Assembly (NCBI GenBank): GCA_022592445.1
Contig: JABYQR010000352.1
Location: 1-45,047 of the forward strand
Length of the DNA: 45,047 nt
Source: Cytidiella melzeri
Lineage: Eukaryota; Basidiomycota; Agaricomycetes; Polyporales; Irpicaceae
Direction: 5' to 3'
How positions within the stretch are numbered: the first letter of the stretch is position 1; every line of letters begins with the position of its first letter. The notes below the pieces were generated by a model. That model did no database searches and was not told where the DNA came from. It saw only the letters and a program-made list of their open reading frames with translations. This document shows, piece after piece, positions 31,471-42,321 of this stretch. A program made the position numbers and the translations under genes.

Positions 31471-31575
31471 TTACCCTGGTCGAAGGACTTTGTCATTGCA
31501 TTGTAAAGCGGAACAAGGATGTCCAGCTTAATGCCAATGATTGTCAAGTGGGCTGTGGTCTTCACGTAGGACATC

Positions 31576-33759
31576 TTGTTGTGCAGTAAGTGCCATATTT
31601 TCTCACAGCTTGACAGCACATTGACTATCAGAAGAGAGCTACTATTTGGCCTTGGACTAGTAGTTAGCCCAGAAGAGGAAGATCTGTACCTTTGTGCTCG
31701 TGATGTACTTGTCAATGAAGCAGAAGATGGGGCTGGAGAAGCTGTGTTAGACAGAGAGGCCTCTGAACAGGAGAAGCTACCAGATAACAATGAGAGTGAT
31801 ACTGACTCAGAGTTGTCTGAGGCTGAAATTGCCAGCAGTGATGAGGACATGGGAGAGGCAGTCACTAGTACTAAGAGGATGTCAATAAAAGCAAAACAGC
31901 AACCAACTGTTGCTGATAAGGTAAGACACTGTTCCTTAAATTACTTGAGCTAATAAAGTGGTCAGCTCCATGCTATTGTGGTAGTTGTTCTGCGAAGTGA
32001 GCCACGGCGCAAGAAAATGTGTCAGATCATCCAGAAAATGTGCAGCACAGAGCATCATCATCTTAATCTTATATGTGGTATGCCCATCCGGTGGAACACA
32101 ACTCTGGCAGAGATTGAGCGGGGCATTCTTCTTCAAAATGTATGTGCATTCTTGGCATTCTCCAGAGAACTTTGACTCTGTACTAATTTTATCCTAGGCT
32201 ATCACATTCTGGGTTAACACACTGCCTGACGGGCTACAAGGCAAGAAAAGAGCAGCAGCTGTTCAGAAGCAAGCCAAGTTATACATTGATCCCAAAGGGT
32301 GGCAATTTTTAGAGAATCTTGTGGAAGTACTAGCAGTCAGTTTAGCTATCATCACTTGTTGTTTGATTGTCTCTCACTTCACCTCAACAGCCATTTAAAG
32401 AATTCACAAGCAGTCTATCACAGAAGAAAGTTCCAACACTTCCACAACTTCTTTCACTCTATAAACATCTTGAAAACCATCTCAGTAGTTGTCGTCTTGA
32501 TGTGCGCTTTTCAGCTCCAAATCTGCAAAAGGCATTGTCCATGGCACTTGCAAAGCATGATAAGCATATGCAGATTTTGTTAAAGAAAAAGTTCCCCCTT
32601 CTAGCTGCTGGTAAGTACATATACACTAGGCTATTCAGGCTGAATTGACATGACTCTGCAACCACAGTCCTTCATCCGTCTATCCGGCTGAAGTATTTTG
32701 ACACAGCAGTGTCACGAACATGCATACTTTTTCCTTTTCTTTTCTCTTATTTTTCCTTATCTTATCTTATCAACGACACATGGCGCCTGCATGTGATCAG
32801 GTACATGTGACAGACCAGTCACATGATCATAGAAGGTGCTGGAACATTGTGGAACATTGTAGAACATCACACCATAGCACACCATACGTTCCCACGGCAG
32901 TGTTAGGAGTACAGACCCGGTACCAGGGGTCCTTGTCTGAGATGTATATAAACCCACCCTGTAGCTCCCTAAAGACCTCAGATTCTACCTCCTGGTCTTT
33001 AGGTGACGTCCACCTTGTACCTAGTCCTTCACAGTACTAATATAACCTGATCTTTAGCTCATCGTTAGCTGCTCCCTCGTCGTTGTTTCTCCCTCATCAT
33101 CATCATCTTCCCTGTTGTCATTGTCCACGTGAGTTCGCTCGTCGTTCCTCCACCCCCCGTCGTCACTTCCTCGCTCTTCATAGAGTTTGGTTGTGTTCCT
33201 GACAAGCAGATTGGGATCAGGCAGTAGCAGCTCAAGCAGAGTGTCCTCTCAGAGAGGTTTATACCCAGTATTCTTCTGCTCTTGCCACAACCTTGCAGTC
33301 TGCCAACACATCCACATCTGCACAGCCAGCCAACAAGTCAATTTTTGCATCTGCAATAGCCTTTGCATCAGTCACATCAGCTGCTCACCGGGAGACTGAG
33401 ATAGAGCTTTACCTCAGTGGTGCACATTCTCCTCAGGATGATGAGGATGTACTCACTTGGTGGAATGTATGTACCACATTTAACACAAAATTGTGGTCCT
33501 TGCTAACCAACTTGCCTATGTAGAGTTATGCAAAGGTCTTTCCCACCATCTCTCACATTGCACGAGACATGCTTGCAATTCCTGATTCAGTGTCTCACTT
33601 GAGAGGCTATTCTCATCATGCAAGCACACTATGAGAGACTCTGGCTCATCTCTTGGGGCCAGGAAGGCATCAAAGATTGTTATCTCAAAGGAGTGGTTAC
33701 AGATTGGGCTTGGTGAGGGTATTGAGTATCTCAATGGTGTGTCTATCTGGAGCAAGTAA
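31576..33759 (+). pseudogene. hAT transposase, split by a solo LTR
   Basis: Exons in order: an acidic region (VSPEEEDLYLCARD..), intron at 31921, then VVVLRSEPRRKKMCQIIQKM and MPIRWNTTLAEIERGILLQN (the conserved hAT RWNTT phrase). An intron leads to AITFWVNTLPDGLQGKKRAA, another to PFKEFTSSLSQKKVPTLPQL, and another to VLHPSIRLKYFDTA. Here the solo LTR2 is inserted; after it the frame continues at DWDQAVAAQAE. Then comes DDEDVLTWWN, an intron, SYAKVFPTISHIARDMLAIP and, after a one-base frame change near 33590, SLERLFSSCKHTMRDSGSSL, the hAT C-terminal dimerisation domain, ending at TAA 33757. The N-terminal zinc finger and first catalytic Asp region are not recognisable. It cannot be active. 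Confidence 0.8.
32710..33204 (+). mobile_element. Solo LTR, family LTR2 (495 bp), inside hAT exon
   Basis: Starts TGTCACGAACATGCATAC and ends GTGTTCCTGACA, flanked by AGCAG at 32705-32709 and 33205-33209. It is the same family as the 3' LTR at 9157-10339. A TATA box lies near 32943 (gtatataaaccc). Removing it and one AGCAG joins the hAT codons for DTA and DWDQ in frame. Confidence 0.93.
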
Positions 33760-34202
33760 ATGTCATTGACTGCAGCTGTGGCCACCTGTGTGTATTAGCA
33801 TACATGTACCAATTTGTTCAAAGTCTATGTAGTAGCACTGTCCAGTTGCAAGACAACAGAACATACCAAACTCCAATGAAGTAGTTGTAACATATACAGT
33901 GATGCTACTTATAGTGCATACCAATAGTCATGCATACCATCTTACTGATGAGTTCATTGTACAATGTGTTAGCTATAAAAGCAAGACAATCAGAGACTCA
34001 GTTGAGCAAGGACTTGAACTTGTATCACCCAAACACTGACTATATCATTAAATACCATTACATACCAATAAATACCAATACTAACCAATACCAATACTAT
34101 TAAATACATTATTATTCAATACACATCACGTGATATTGGTATTCAATGGTAATCATTAAATACAGGCCAGTTGGAATATTTAATGGTATTTGCTAAGCAC
34201 TA

Positions 34203-35090
34203 GGTGAAAGTGCACCGCGAGAATGCCTATGAATCACTGAACTGATGGCCTTAATACTTTATATACGACGTCTCATCAGCAACAACTGTCAGATAAGCTG
34301 TGCGGCATTGACATCGTGTGTTGTTGCCTCTCAGACTCCTGGATCGCGTAGTATTCCTACCTGAGGTGACTTCGTATGACCCGAACGCAATGCACTGGAC
34401 TCCATGAGGACGAGAGGCTGCCATATTCAACCAAGGCGTTGGTTTTTTTCGCGTGTATAGTATTGAGGGAACAAGATGAACTGGCCCAAAGCTAGCGCGA
34501 TGATGAGGATCACTGGGACAGAAAACATCATGATCGTGATTCGTGAGGTGCGAAGGGCGAAAAGCCAGGGCACGGTCACGTGTATGTCATGTGACCCGCT
34601 AGACGTGGATACATGATTGGCCGCGCGTATGTTCTCCAACACTTCAAAGTACGTGACCATCTAACCCCAGGACAAAGTTACAACGTTTCTACGTCACAAG
34701 ATTTTCCTGTGAAATACGACAAGGAGCGCATCTGCACCTGGAGAAGATATCAATTGAGCTAGCCTCAGGACCCGAATCACTCGATCTCTCCATTACAAGA
34801 ACATACTCTCATCCTGTTCTCAACCATAACCTGCCAAATACACAAGGTAGTGTGGAAGCCACCATTACCTACGCAATAACGCGCGATCTGTGGAATGGTA
34901 AAGATTAATACTATGCCACAGTCAGTATAACACAAATTGTCTCTACGTGTCAGATTAGAGTACATGTTGAGGTGATATATCCGGAGCAAAAGTATCCAAA
35001 CATAGTGGTATCGATCTTTCGAAGCATGAAAACGCGAAAGCATGACGAGACACAAAAACATCCGCCCCGGGTGGCCGACACACAAGCTAG
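34203..35090. other. Flank with one small membrane-type ORF
   Basis: The only candidate is a minus-strand 77-residue frame at 34427-34660 from an ATG, with one hydrophobic segment (MMFSVPVILIIALALGQFIL). It has no family I recognise and no visible introns. The rest (34661-35090) has only overlapping short frames and probably includes the 3' flank of the gene at 35091. Confidence 0.3.
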
Positions 35091-36527
35091 TCAGTCGCTC
35101 CAGAACACGCCAAAGTACTGTTCTGAAAGTTCCCTGGAGCACCTCCTGACGTCCGACTTGAGCTCTTCCATCAGCACACAGTCCCGCAAGTTGCAATGCC
35201 GGTGGACAGCAGTCAAAAGCCGGAGACAGAGCTTGTACATCTCCTCCCTCGTCTGCACGTACGGATCGTCGTCTCTCACTCGAGGATCAGGAAAGTCCTG
35301 GTCGTACATCGCCTCCAGCGTCCGAACCAGTCCTCCCTCGACAAGTAACTTTGCTGCTTCCTTGCTTCGATCTGCAAGAAAGATGGCGAATGAGAGGAAG
35401 GGCGACGCAGGATGTCGTGCGAGATACCGTCGAGGAGACCATGGTTCCACCCACGGAAAGATCACGCGTAGTTGCGCGATTTCCAGTTCCAGAGGATCAG
35501 GCCACGCTAAAGGCTGTACCGCTCGGAGTATGTGCGCCACCACACGAAGCAGGTCGTCTGTCGGGTGTTTGCACAATATCTCCACGGCGGTCTTTACGAC
35601 CCATTGAAAGTCAAAACCCAGGCGGTGCTGCGTCCCACAGTATGTCGGGTTGTAGTCGAGGTGGGCGAGGAAGGCAAAGAGGAGTTGAAAATTGAGTGAG
35701 TTTTTTCTCGATCGCGGAGGTCTGTGGAACAGGATGGCGAGTGGTGTGAGCCTCGGCTCTATTTGAAGAATGAGGAGGGCTTGGTCCATATCGAGGACGT
35801 CGCGCAGCTCGCATACGACGTCGGTAAGCATCGTGTAGGATTTTTCCAGAATATCGTCTTCGAGCAGAATCTCCTTCTCGGAAGGGCAACCGTTCAGCTC
35901 CGGCTGAAGATGTCCTTTCCTGCAACACGTGTCTCAGTTGGATAATGATATTCACGAGCACAAGCCGGGACGCGTACCAATTAGGCCGTCTGATGCGGAG
36001 ATCGTCGAAGAACGCTCGTATCTCATCCGGCGGATAACCAGCCAAGACATGGACGATGGCGTCGATGCGACCTCTGTGCATCTCCTTGAGGATGATGTTC
36101 CAGCAAACATCGCACGTAGCTTCGTCCACAAGCCCTGATCTGAGTCCAAAACCAAATTAGCAAATGAACAAGCCCGCATCAGCACGTCTCATTTGTAAAT
36201 GTAATGTTTCACCTACTTTTGAATGTCGAGCACTTCGCGGTAAATGTCGAAGGGGCTCGCGCTAATGATATCGGACTGAGTCGCGGAGGCAGATAAGATG
36301 GTGTCGATTACGAGGAGACGCATCCTGGCGTTGTGTGTGGCTCTGCTGCTGTTTGGACCTGGCGTGGCATGAGGAGACGTGGACGGAGACATCAGCTGGA
36401 GGCCTGTGATGGCCTGATGGTGCAGTGCCACGGTGCTCGTTCCCAGCGACCACAGCGCCTCGGTGATCCGACTCTCGTCGTCCGACGTTTTCGACGGCGG
36501 CCGCGGTGACGGTTTCCTCGAGAGCAT
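35091..36527 (-). CDS. Unknown 433-residue protein, three exons
   Basis: Exon 1 36527-36217, intron 36140-36216 (GTAGGT..CTCAG, 77 bp), exon 2 36139-35978, intron 35920-35977 (GTACGC..TGCAG, 58 bp), exon 3 35919-35091. The three exons total 1302 nt and stay in frame through both junctions (DIQ-KSGLVDEATC and RRPN-W-KGHLQPEL), which strongly supports the model. Exon 1 starts at ATG 36527 and has a Ser/Pro-rich opening. The rest is helical, Leu-rich and without Cys/His clusters apart from one CDVCW. Phrases such as FFDDLRIRRPNW and LLVEGGLVRTLEAMYDQDFP suggest an armadillo-like helical repeat fold, but I cannot name a family. An alternative upstream ATG at 36591 is in another frame. It is one of two apparently intact host genes in the window and has no transposon inside it. 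Confidence 0.7.
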
Positions 36528-37746
36528 CGGCGCACGCAGCAGCGACGAGAGTCACTGCACCCCCGGACAGAGCATAGACAAACGCTTCCATGACGACAAA
36601 TGAACATTTGACAGCTCCGGACAAGAACGATGCCTATCTATGGCTAAATGAAAAAAAGAAAAACTTTCTCTTCACCTCGAGGCGGGGACGCGTGGCGGGA
36701 ATCGCGCACGTCGGGCGTCGTTGCGCGCAATGATCATCGTATGAGGCCAACGGTGTGCTCGACAAGTAGACCGAACGTCGAAAGCACCGTGTTGCCCCGT
36801 GTTTGGACTTGTTAGGAGCCCAAGGTCACGACCTTCCTTTTACGGTAACCGTGATCGCCCGTCGCGACTGCTTCATGCTCTTCTTTTCCTGAACAAAACC
36901 TTGGCGCTATAGCTCGGAGCTGACGACTGTCAAAAATCATTTGTTTCAATAACAAATTACGGCTGTTGTACGGATTAGATACAACTACAGTTGGCAAAAG
37001 TGTTTTCCAAACCGTTGATCTCCCTCATCTGGTAGATGATGCTGATAATGCACATATTTGCAACAAAAATTGAGGTCTCTGATTGTCTATCCCTGGTACT
37101 TGCATACATTCATTGCTTCAATGTGTACTAGTACAAAACCTCTAACATCAGCAGGGAAAGCAAACAAGTTATACCCGGAGTGATATGATGTGGAGATATC
37201 CTGCAGTGAAGGGGCATCAGGCATATCCAAGTCTTAGTGAGCTCAGGAAAATATTCACAGACATGCAACCACCTTCTTTCAAACACCATATGCTATATGC
37301 AACAGCAATGTACAAGGTATATCATTCATTGCCCACATTCATAAACCACTCCTTCTAAGGCATGCTAACAGCTGTTACAGTGCACGGGACAGACAAGCTC
37401 AGGCATTGCAAGGATGACTGGTGGGGTTAGTCTCGGTTCCAGATGTCAGGGAGACAGTGAGACAAAGACAGAGACGGTCGCAGAGCTCCCTGAGGCAATT
37501 GCTTGTGCTCCTGCTATATATAGTAGTTTTCAGGGATGTCGAATGCAGAAAATGATGGTGCGGATTGTTAGTTTGAGAGTGTGCTGACATCTGGTCTTTT
37601 TGCCCTTGTGAGTGTAGATCATTCCACCGAGAAGCAAATATTTCACAGGCATCTGACCATGATTGCCCACGTTGAGACCCTCCCGCCTGCCAATCGTTGG
37701 CTGTTCTCCTACCTCTCTAGTGTTTCCCCCACGAGCCAAAAACCCC
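36528..37746. other. Intergenic, between unknown gene and LTR3 element
   Basis: The left part is the likely promoter of the minus-strand gene. From about 37018 the sequence changes character; splice-like signals occur (gtatatc..ttacag, 37316-37380) but the flanking frames give no recognisable domain. A plus-strand frame at 37581-37750 (DHSTEKQIFHRHLTMIAHVE) is cut by the LTR at 37752 and may be the remnant of an interrupted gene. Confidence 0.35.
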
Positions 37747-37751
37747 GTCAC

Positions 37752-38489
37752 TGTCGCGGAGCGACTGCTGCTATGCTGATAACCCTACAAAGGGAGTGAA
37801 GTAGAGAGGAAGTGGTGGATCTCCAACGACGACAACGAGGTCAAAGTCGATGATGAGCAAGCAAGCAGGCACTGGGGCCGGATACTGGCAGTGCAAATGA
37901 CGAAGTTAATATTATGTTTATACTAGGTTACATTGAGTAACTCACCTGGCAGTGCAAATGACGAAGAGGTCAAGATGCAGAACCAGGGAGGGTAAGGGGT
38001 ACTATATATACTGTGTCTGGATGGTCTGTGCACCAGTTCCCACACTAGGGACTGGAGTAACTGTGGGACTGGAGTAACAATAGAACAATAATGAACCCGG
38101 GTAACTGTCAAGAACCGGAGTAACTGTCAAGGACCTGAGTAACTGTCAAGGACCAGGGTACGTAGAACAATAGAGCTAGAACAATACAGCAATAGAACAA
38201 TAGGATAAGAACAATAGAACAATAAGACCTGGGGGAATCCCTGGGGAATCCCCATCAATGGAAGAGGAACAATAGAACAATAGCCTAGGTTAATCTGGAA
38301 CCGCTCCAGACTGAGTCTAGGGTTTGGGTCTGGACTATTGATAAATAAGGCAGGATGTCACGTGACCCAGGTTAGGGTTAGGTCCGGTAATACTCCTAGC
38401 CGGAAAATAAGCGCTCTAGATAGGCGCTTAAGGCTGTAAACTTGTGAAAATATTGGAAAAATCCGGTCTCTGTTGGACTATCCATGTCA
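37752..38489 (-). repeat. 3' LTR of LTR3 element (738 bp)
   Basis: On the minus strand it starts TGACATGGATAGTCC and ends GCTCCGCGACA. It has a TATA box (actatatatact on the plus strand, about 37999-38010) and, upstream of it in the sense direction, many acaatag units and repeated aactgtcaagga phrases. The same family is present as a solo LTR at 10426-11148. Confidence 0.92.
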
Positions 38490-38507
38490 TTACCCCCCTC
38501 CTAAAAT

Positions 38508-41500
38508 TCATCGCCTCGATGAACTAAGACCAGGGACTCTACCATCTGCCCACTCGAGGTCAGATGCTATAGCTTCTGTGATGTTCTCCAACGGTTTCCA
38601 AGGGATGGAGTCGAAGAGTGCTTTGGGTAATCTCTGAGGCGCGTTGGTATGTCTGGCGTGGAACTCTGCAATGCTCTCTTTCGCATTGGTCAGATTTACT
38701 GCAGGTTCCCACGTTACATCGCCTTCTCCATAGCCTTTCCATTTGACTAGGTACTGCATTTGCTTCCGATAGATCCGACTGTCTAGGATCTTCTCAACTT
38801 CATAGACTTGTTGATCATCTACTATGATCGGTGCTGGTGGTTCTGGTATGAGGCCGTTTACTTCGTTTCCTCGATACGGAGATAGCCGTTCGACGTTGAT
38901 GTTGTCGTGAATACGATATCCGGATTTGAGTTTGATCCGATATGTATGTTCACCGGTTTTCTGAAGAACTGTGAATGGACCAAGCTGTCTAGGCCCTAGC
39001 TTGTCAGACTGCTGATGTACTTTGACGTTCTTGGAAGACAACCACACGAGGTCCCCTTCCTTGAAGACTGGAGTAGCTCTGCGGGTGTATCCGGAAGTTT
39101 CGGCCATCTTTTCCTTAGATAGGCGTGAGGCAGCTTCGGCTTCTGTCCGAACCTGTCTGAGCTTTTCTAGACGTGCATCTAGATTCGGCATTCGGCTGTG
39201 ACGTCCGACTGGTATGGTAAAATCTGGTAGGTACCCGTACATGACTTCAAACGGAGAGTGTTGTGTAGATGAGTTGACACGAGAGTTGATGGCGAATTCA
39301 GCCACTGGGATGTATTCTGCCCAATCATCTTGTCGTTGATCAACAAATAGTCGTAGAATCTTTTCTACTTCTTGGTTGACTCTCTCCGTTTGACCATTAG
39401 CCTGAGGATGATAGGCTGTAGTCATAGCGCCAGTGATGCCTAGTCGTTTATACAACGCTTGCATCACTCGGGCCGCGAACTGAGGTCCTCTATCAGATAT
39501 GAACTGTCGGGGAATACCATGGAGCCTAAAGACTTCTTTAATGTGGAGGTCGGCTATGCCGTCAGCTGTAACAGTAGACTGGGTTGGGATAACATGTGTT
39601 TGTTTGCTGTACAAGTCTGTGTACACAGCAATCATGTCAAAACCGTTACTGCGTGGGAGTGGCCCGACTAAGTCTACACCAACCACCTGCCAAGGTCCAT
39701 CTGGTACTTCGATGGGCTGTATTGGGGCAACCGGGTGCTGTGCCGGTTTGGTTCGCTGACATTTGTCACATCCGAGGACGTATTGTTCTACAAATGATGC
39801 CATGCGAGGCCACCAATAGTGTCGTGTAACCAGTTCTAGAGTTGCATGTTTGCCGGGATGTCCTGCCGGTAACGCATCATGGCATCGTCGTACAATCTCC
39901 CTGCGGACTTCCCGATCCTTTGGAATGTACAGCTTCCCTTTGTAGTACACCAGCCCATTGTCTTCTTCCCACTCAAGTCCACCATCAGTCAACTTTCGGG
40001 GTCCATCCTTTCTAAGTTTGGCTAGTCCCTGGACTACCTCTGCTTCTCGAATACTGATGTCCTTAATTCGTGACTCTAGCGGATCTGACTCCGGAGTACT
40101 TGAGGCGGCTATTGTCTGGAAGTATTCGGGTTTCAGTACAACTTGTTCCTTGTTGTCTGATGCATCTAGAACTTCCAAGGTTCTGACTCGGGATAATGGG
40201 TCCCCTTGAGTAAGGGTCTTTCCGGGCTTGTGTGTTAACACAAAGTCAAACCGACTGAGGTACAAAGACCACCGAGCTTGTCGTCTAGACAGGTCCTGGG
40301 CGGTTCTCCAATACTGCAGATTCTGATGATCTGTGATGATCTCAAAGGGCGCGGGTAATCCTTCTAGATAGTGACGCCAATCTTCGAGAGCTCTGATGAT
40401 AGCGAGCATTTCTCGATCATAGATCTCGTAGTTCCGTTCAGCTTCGGCCATAGACTGAGACCGAAATGCTACAGGGTGCCATTGTCCATCCTCTAGTTTC
40501 TGCAGTAGAACTCCTCCAGTTGCAAAGCCAGACGCATCAACTTCAATACGTGTGGGACGATCAGGTTCCCATGTTACTAGAATAGGTTCCTGAGTGAACG
40601 CATCTTTGAGCATCTGAAAGGCGTTCTGCTGTGCTTCTCCCCATTTCCAAGGTTGGTCTTTCTTGGTGAGATCATGTAGGGGACGGGTATGCCGTGCAAA
40701 GTCCTTGATGAAACGTCGGTAGAAGTTGGCAAATCCAATGAAGCCGCGCACATCACGGAGGTTCTGTGGTACCGGCCAGTTGGTGATAGCTTCTATTTTA
40801 CCCGAGTCCATACGGATCTTTCCGTTACCGATGATTAGACCTAAGTACTCGACTTGTGACTGTTCAAATTCGCATTTCTCGGGGCGAAGGTACAGGTCAT
40901 TGGCTTCAAGTCTTGCTAGTACTTCATGGACAAGTTTACGATGTTCCGTGATGTCTGAGCTGAAGATGAGGATGTCATCCAGGTACACAGAGACCTTTCC
41001 TTCCGCGATGAGATCAGCAAAGATGGAGTTCATCATTGCTTGAAACGTGGCTGGAGAATTGGTCATGCCAAACAACATCACCTTAGGCTCGAACAGCCCT
41101 CGGTTTGTCACAAATGCACCCTTCCATTCGTCATTTTCTTTGATCCGAATGTTATGGTAACCCCATCGTACGTCAAACTTAGTGAAGATTTTGGCTTGGC
41201 GAAGTCGATTGGTAATGTCTGATACCAAGGGGAGTGGGTAGCGGTTTTTGATCGTGATGTCATTCAACCGTCGATAATCCTGAACAAGCCGAAGCTTGCC
41301 ATCCTTCTTCTTGACGAAGAATACCGGTGAGGCCATGGGCGACTTGGATGGGACAATATATCCTTTCGCTAGGTTTTCCTCAATAAACTTGTCTAACTCC
41401 GCTTGTTCATTCGGAGACATGGGGTAGACCTTGGATCTGAACATCTTTGGGTTCTCTGTTAGATCAATCGTGTGATCCCAGGGTTGGTGCTCTGGGAGGC

Positions 41501-42095
41501 GCTGTGATGCTTCTTCGGAAAAGACTTTCTGGTGTCTGCGGTATTCTTCTGGAACCATCTGTTCGAATGTCTGTTGCTCTTTGGATTGATGGGCCTTAGC
41601 CGCAATATCTGTAGAGTACGTATAGCTAGCACAGGACCAAAGCTCTTCTTTGGTGTCCTGAATGATACCGGTTCTGAGCCAGGCTCGTCTCTGCTTCCGA
41701 TTGGCTGTGATAGACTGGAAGGGTTCGAAGTCTTCTTCGGCTTCCAGCTCCATTTCTCCGGTAGCCCAATTGATCTTGGGGTTTGCTTTGCGAAGCCAGG
41801 GTAGGCCTAGAATGCAATCTTCTGGTCCGATGTCTGTGACCAAAAATGTTGCGTTTTCTTTGATAGCCCCAACTTGTAGTTCGAGCTCTGCTCTGTGTGT
41901 GATACGTCCTCCTTGATTTAGAGTCCCATCGATGTTGTGGAGTGGGATCTGTCTTTCTAAGGGGACCGTACGTACTCGGTGCCGGTTGACAAAGTCTTGA
42001 CTTAGGAACAATGCGGTGGCTCCTGAGTCAATCATAGCTTTGATGCCCTTTTCTCTGAACACTCCTTTGAGCGTAATTGGAACTCGGAAATGCAT
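38508..42095 (-). CDS. pol: Intact gypsy Pol with chromodomain, LTR3 element
   Basis: 1195 residues, uninterrupted. Domains by approximate residue: aspartic protease (MIDSGATALFL, 20-32); reverse transcriptase (FVKKKDGKLRLVQDYRRLN near 260, YLDDILIF near 370); RNase H (EVDASGFATGGVLLQ near 540, TDHQNLQYW near 615); integrase zinc segment (HDALPAGHPGKHATLE..CDKCQRTK, 745-800); integrase core with Asp in GVDLVGPLP, Asp in ISDRGPQFA and Glu in NGQTERVNQEVEKIL; a basic linker (WLSSKNVKVHQ); and a chromodomain (YEVEKILDSRIYRKQMQYLVKWKGYGEGDVTWEP, about 1090-1125). The catalytic residues all look right. It makes cDNA and integrates it, and the chromodomain guides integration to chromatin marks, by family knowledge. 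The ATG at 42095 follows an in-frame stop, so Pol must be reached by frameshifting or be translated separately. Confidence 0.93.
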   Translation of the reverse strand: MHFRVPITLKGVFREKGIKAMIDSGATALFLSQDFVNRHRVRTVPLERQIPLHNIDGTLNQGGRITHRAELELQVGAIKENATFLVTDIGPEDCILGLPWLRKANPKINWATGEMELEAEEDFEPFQSITANRKQRRAWLRTGIIQDTKEELWSCASYTYSTDIAAKAHQSKEQQTFEQMVPEEYRRHQKVFSEEASQRLPEHQPWDHTIDLTENPKMFRSKVYPMSPNEQAELDKFIEENLAKGYIVPSKSPMASPVFFVKKKDGKLRLVQDYRRLNDITIKNRYPLPLVSDITNRLRQAKIFTKFDVRWGYHNIRIKENDEWKGAFVTNRGLFEPKVMLFGMTNSPATFQAMMNSIFADLIAEGKVSVYLDDILIFSSDITEHRKLVHEVLARLEANDLYLRPEKCEFEQSQVEYLGLIIGNGKIRMDSGKIEAITNWPVPQNLRDVRGFIGFANFYRRFIKDFARHTRPLHDLTKKDQPWKWGEAQQNAFQMLKDAFTQEPILVTWEPDRPTRIEVDASGFATGGVLLQKLEDGQWHPVAFRSQSMAEAERNYEIYDREMLAIIRALEDWRHYLEGLPAPFEIITDHQNLQYWRTAQDLSRRQARWSLYLSRFDFVLTHKPGKTLTQGDPLSRVRTLEVLDASDNKEQVVLKPEYFQTIAASSTPESDPLESRIKDISIREAEVVQGLAKLRKDGPRKLTDGGLEWEEDNGLVYYKGKLYIPKDREVRREIVRRCHDALPAGHPGKHATLELVTRHYWWPRMASFVEQYVLGCDKCQRTKPAQHPVAPIQPIEVPDGPWQVVGVDLVGPLPRSNGFDMIAVYTDLYSKQTHVIPTQSTVTADGIADLHIKEVFRLHGIPRQFISDRGPQFAARVMQALYKRLGITGAMTTAYHPQANGQTERVNQEVEKILRLFVDQRQDDWAEYIPVAEFAINSRVNSSTQHSPFEVMYGYLPDFTIPVGRHSRMPNLDARLEKLRQVRTEAEAASRLSKEKMAETSGYTRRATPVFKEGDLVWLSSKNVKVHQQSDKLGPRQLGPFTVLQKTGEHTYRIKLKSGYRIHDNINVERLSPYRGNEVNGLIPEPPAPIIVDDQQVYEVEKILDSRIYRKQMQYLVKWKGYGEGDVTWEPAVNLTNAKESIAEFHARHTNAPQRLPKALFDSIPWKPLENITEAIASDLEWADGRVPGLSSSRR

Positions 42096-42321
42096 GCTAA
42101 GCGGTCTATTTCAGGCACTATGCAAGACGACAAGGTTTCGTAGTAGTTATACATGTCGTTAAATAAAGCTGAAGGCGGCGAATCAGGTTGCTGAGCGGGA
42201 TGGGTAATTACTACAGGCGTGCTAAAAACTGTGTCCATGGGGGAGTCATCATTGTCCTCCACTTCTTCTATGTAGGTCTTTCCAGAGGGACTCGAGGGTG
42301 CGGTTTCACCTGGAGTCCTTC
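42032..42321 (-). CDS. Bridging frame between gag and pol of LTR3 element
   Basis: A frame open across the gag stop and the pol start, on the +1 frame relative to both. It reads acidic linker-like sequence (EEVEDNDDSPMDTV) and then LSSCIVPEIDRLACIS, which resembles the residues normally found just before the protease in this kind of Pol. Gag and Pol here share one frame separated by stops, so continuous translation would need a +1 shift at the gag end (TTT TAG A, 42326-42320) and a -1 change near 42100. The second may simply be a one-base mutation. Confidence 0.45.

Larger units (their letters stand above)
30813..34202 (+). mobile_element. hAT-type DNA transposon, degenerate
   Basis: The left end TAGTGCTCTGCAAAAATATC matches the reverse complement of the right end, TAGTGCTTAGCAAATACC, over about 22 bp with a 2-bp gap. 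Both ends continue into AT-rich subterminal stretches with repeated ATTAAATAC and AATACCAAT phrases (30830-30985 and 34030-34195). The 8-bp flanks (caagtaac and ggtgaaag) do not match, so the insertion is old or rearranged. It encloses an intron-bearing hAT transposase pseudogene, a 180-bp repeat and a solo LTR2. Confidence 0.65.

Noticed and set aside
32757..33040. Frames on both strands at 32757-33040
   Set aside because: They lie inside the 495-bp solo LTR2 and recur in the LTR at 9157-10339.
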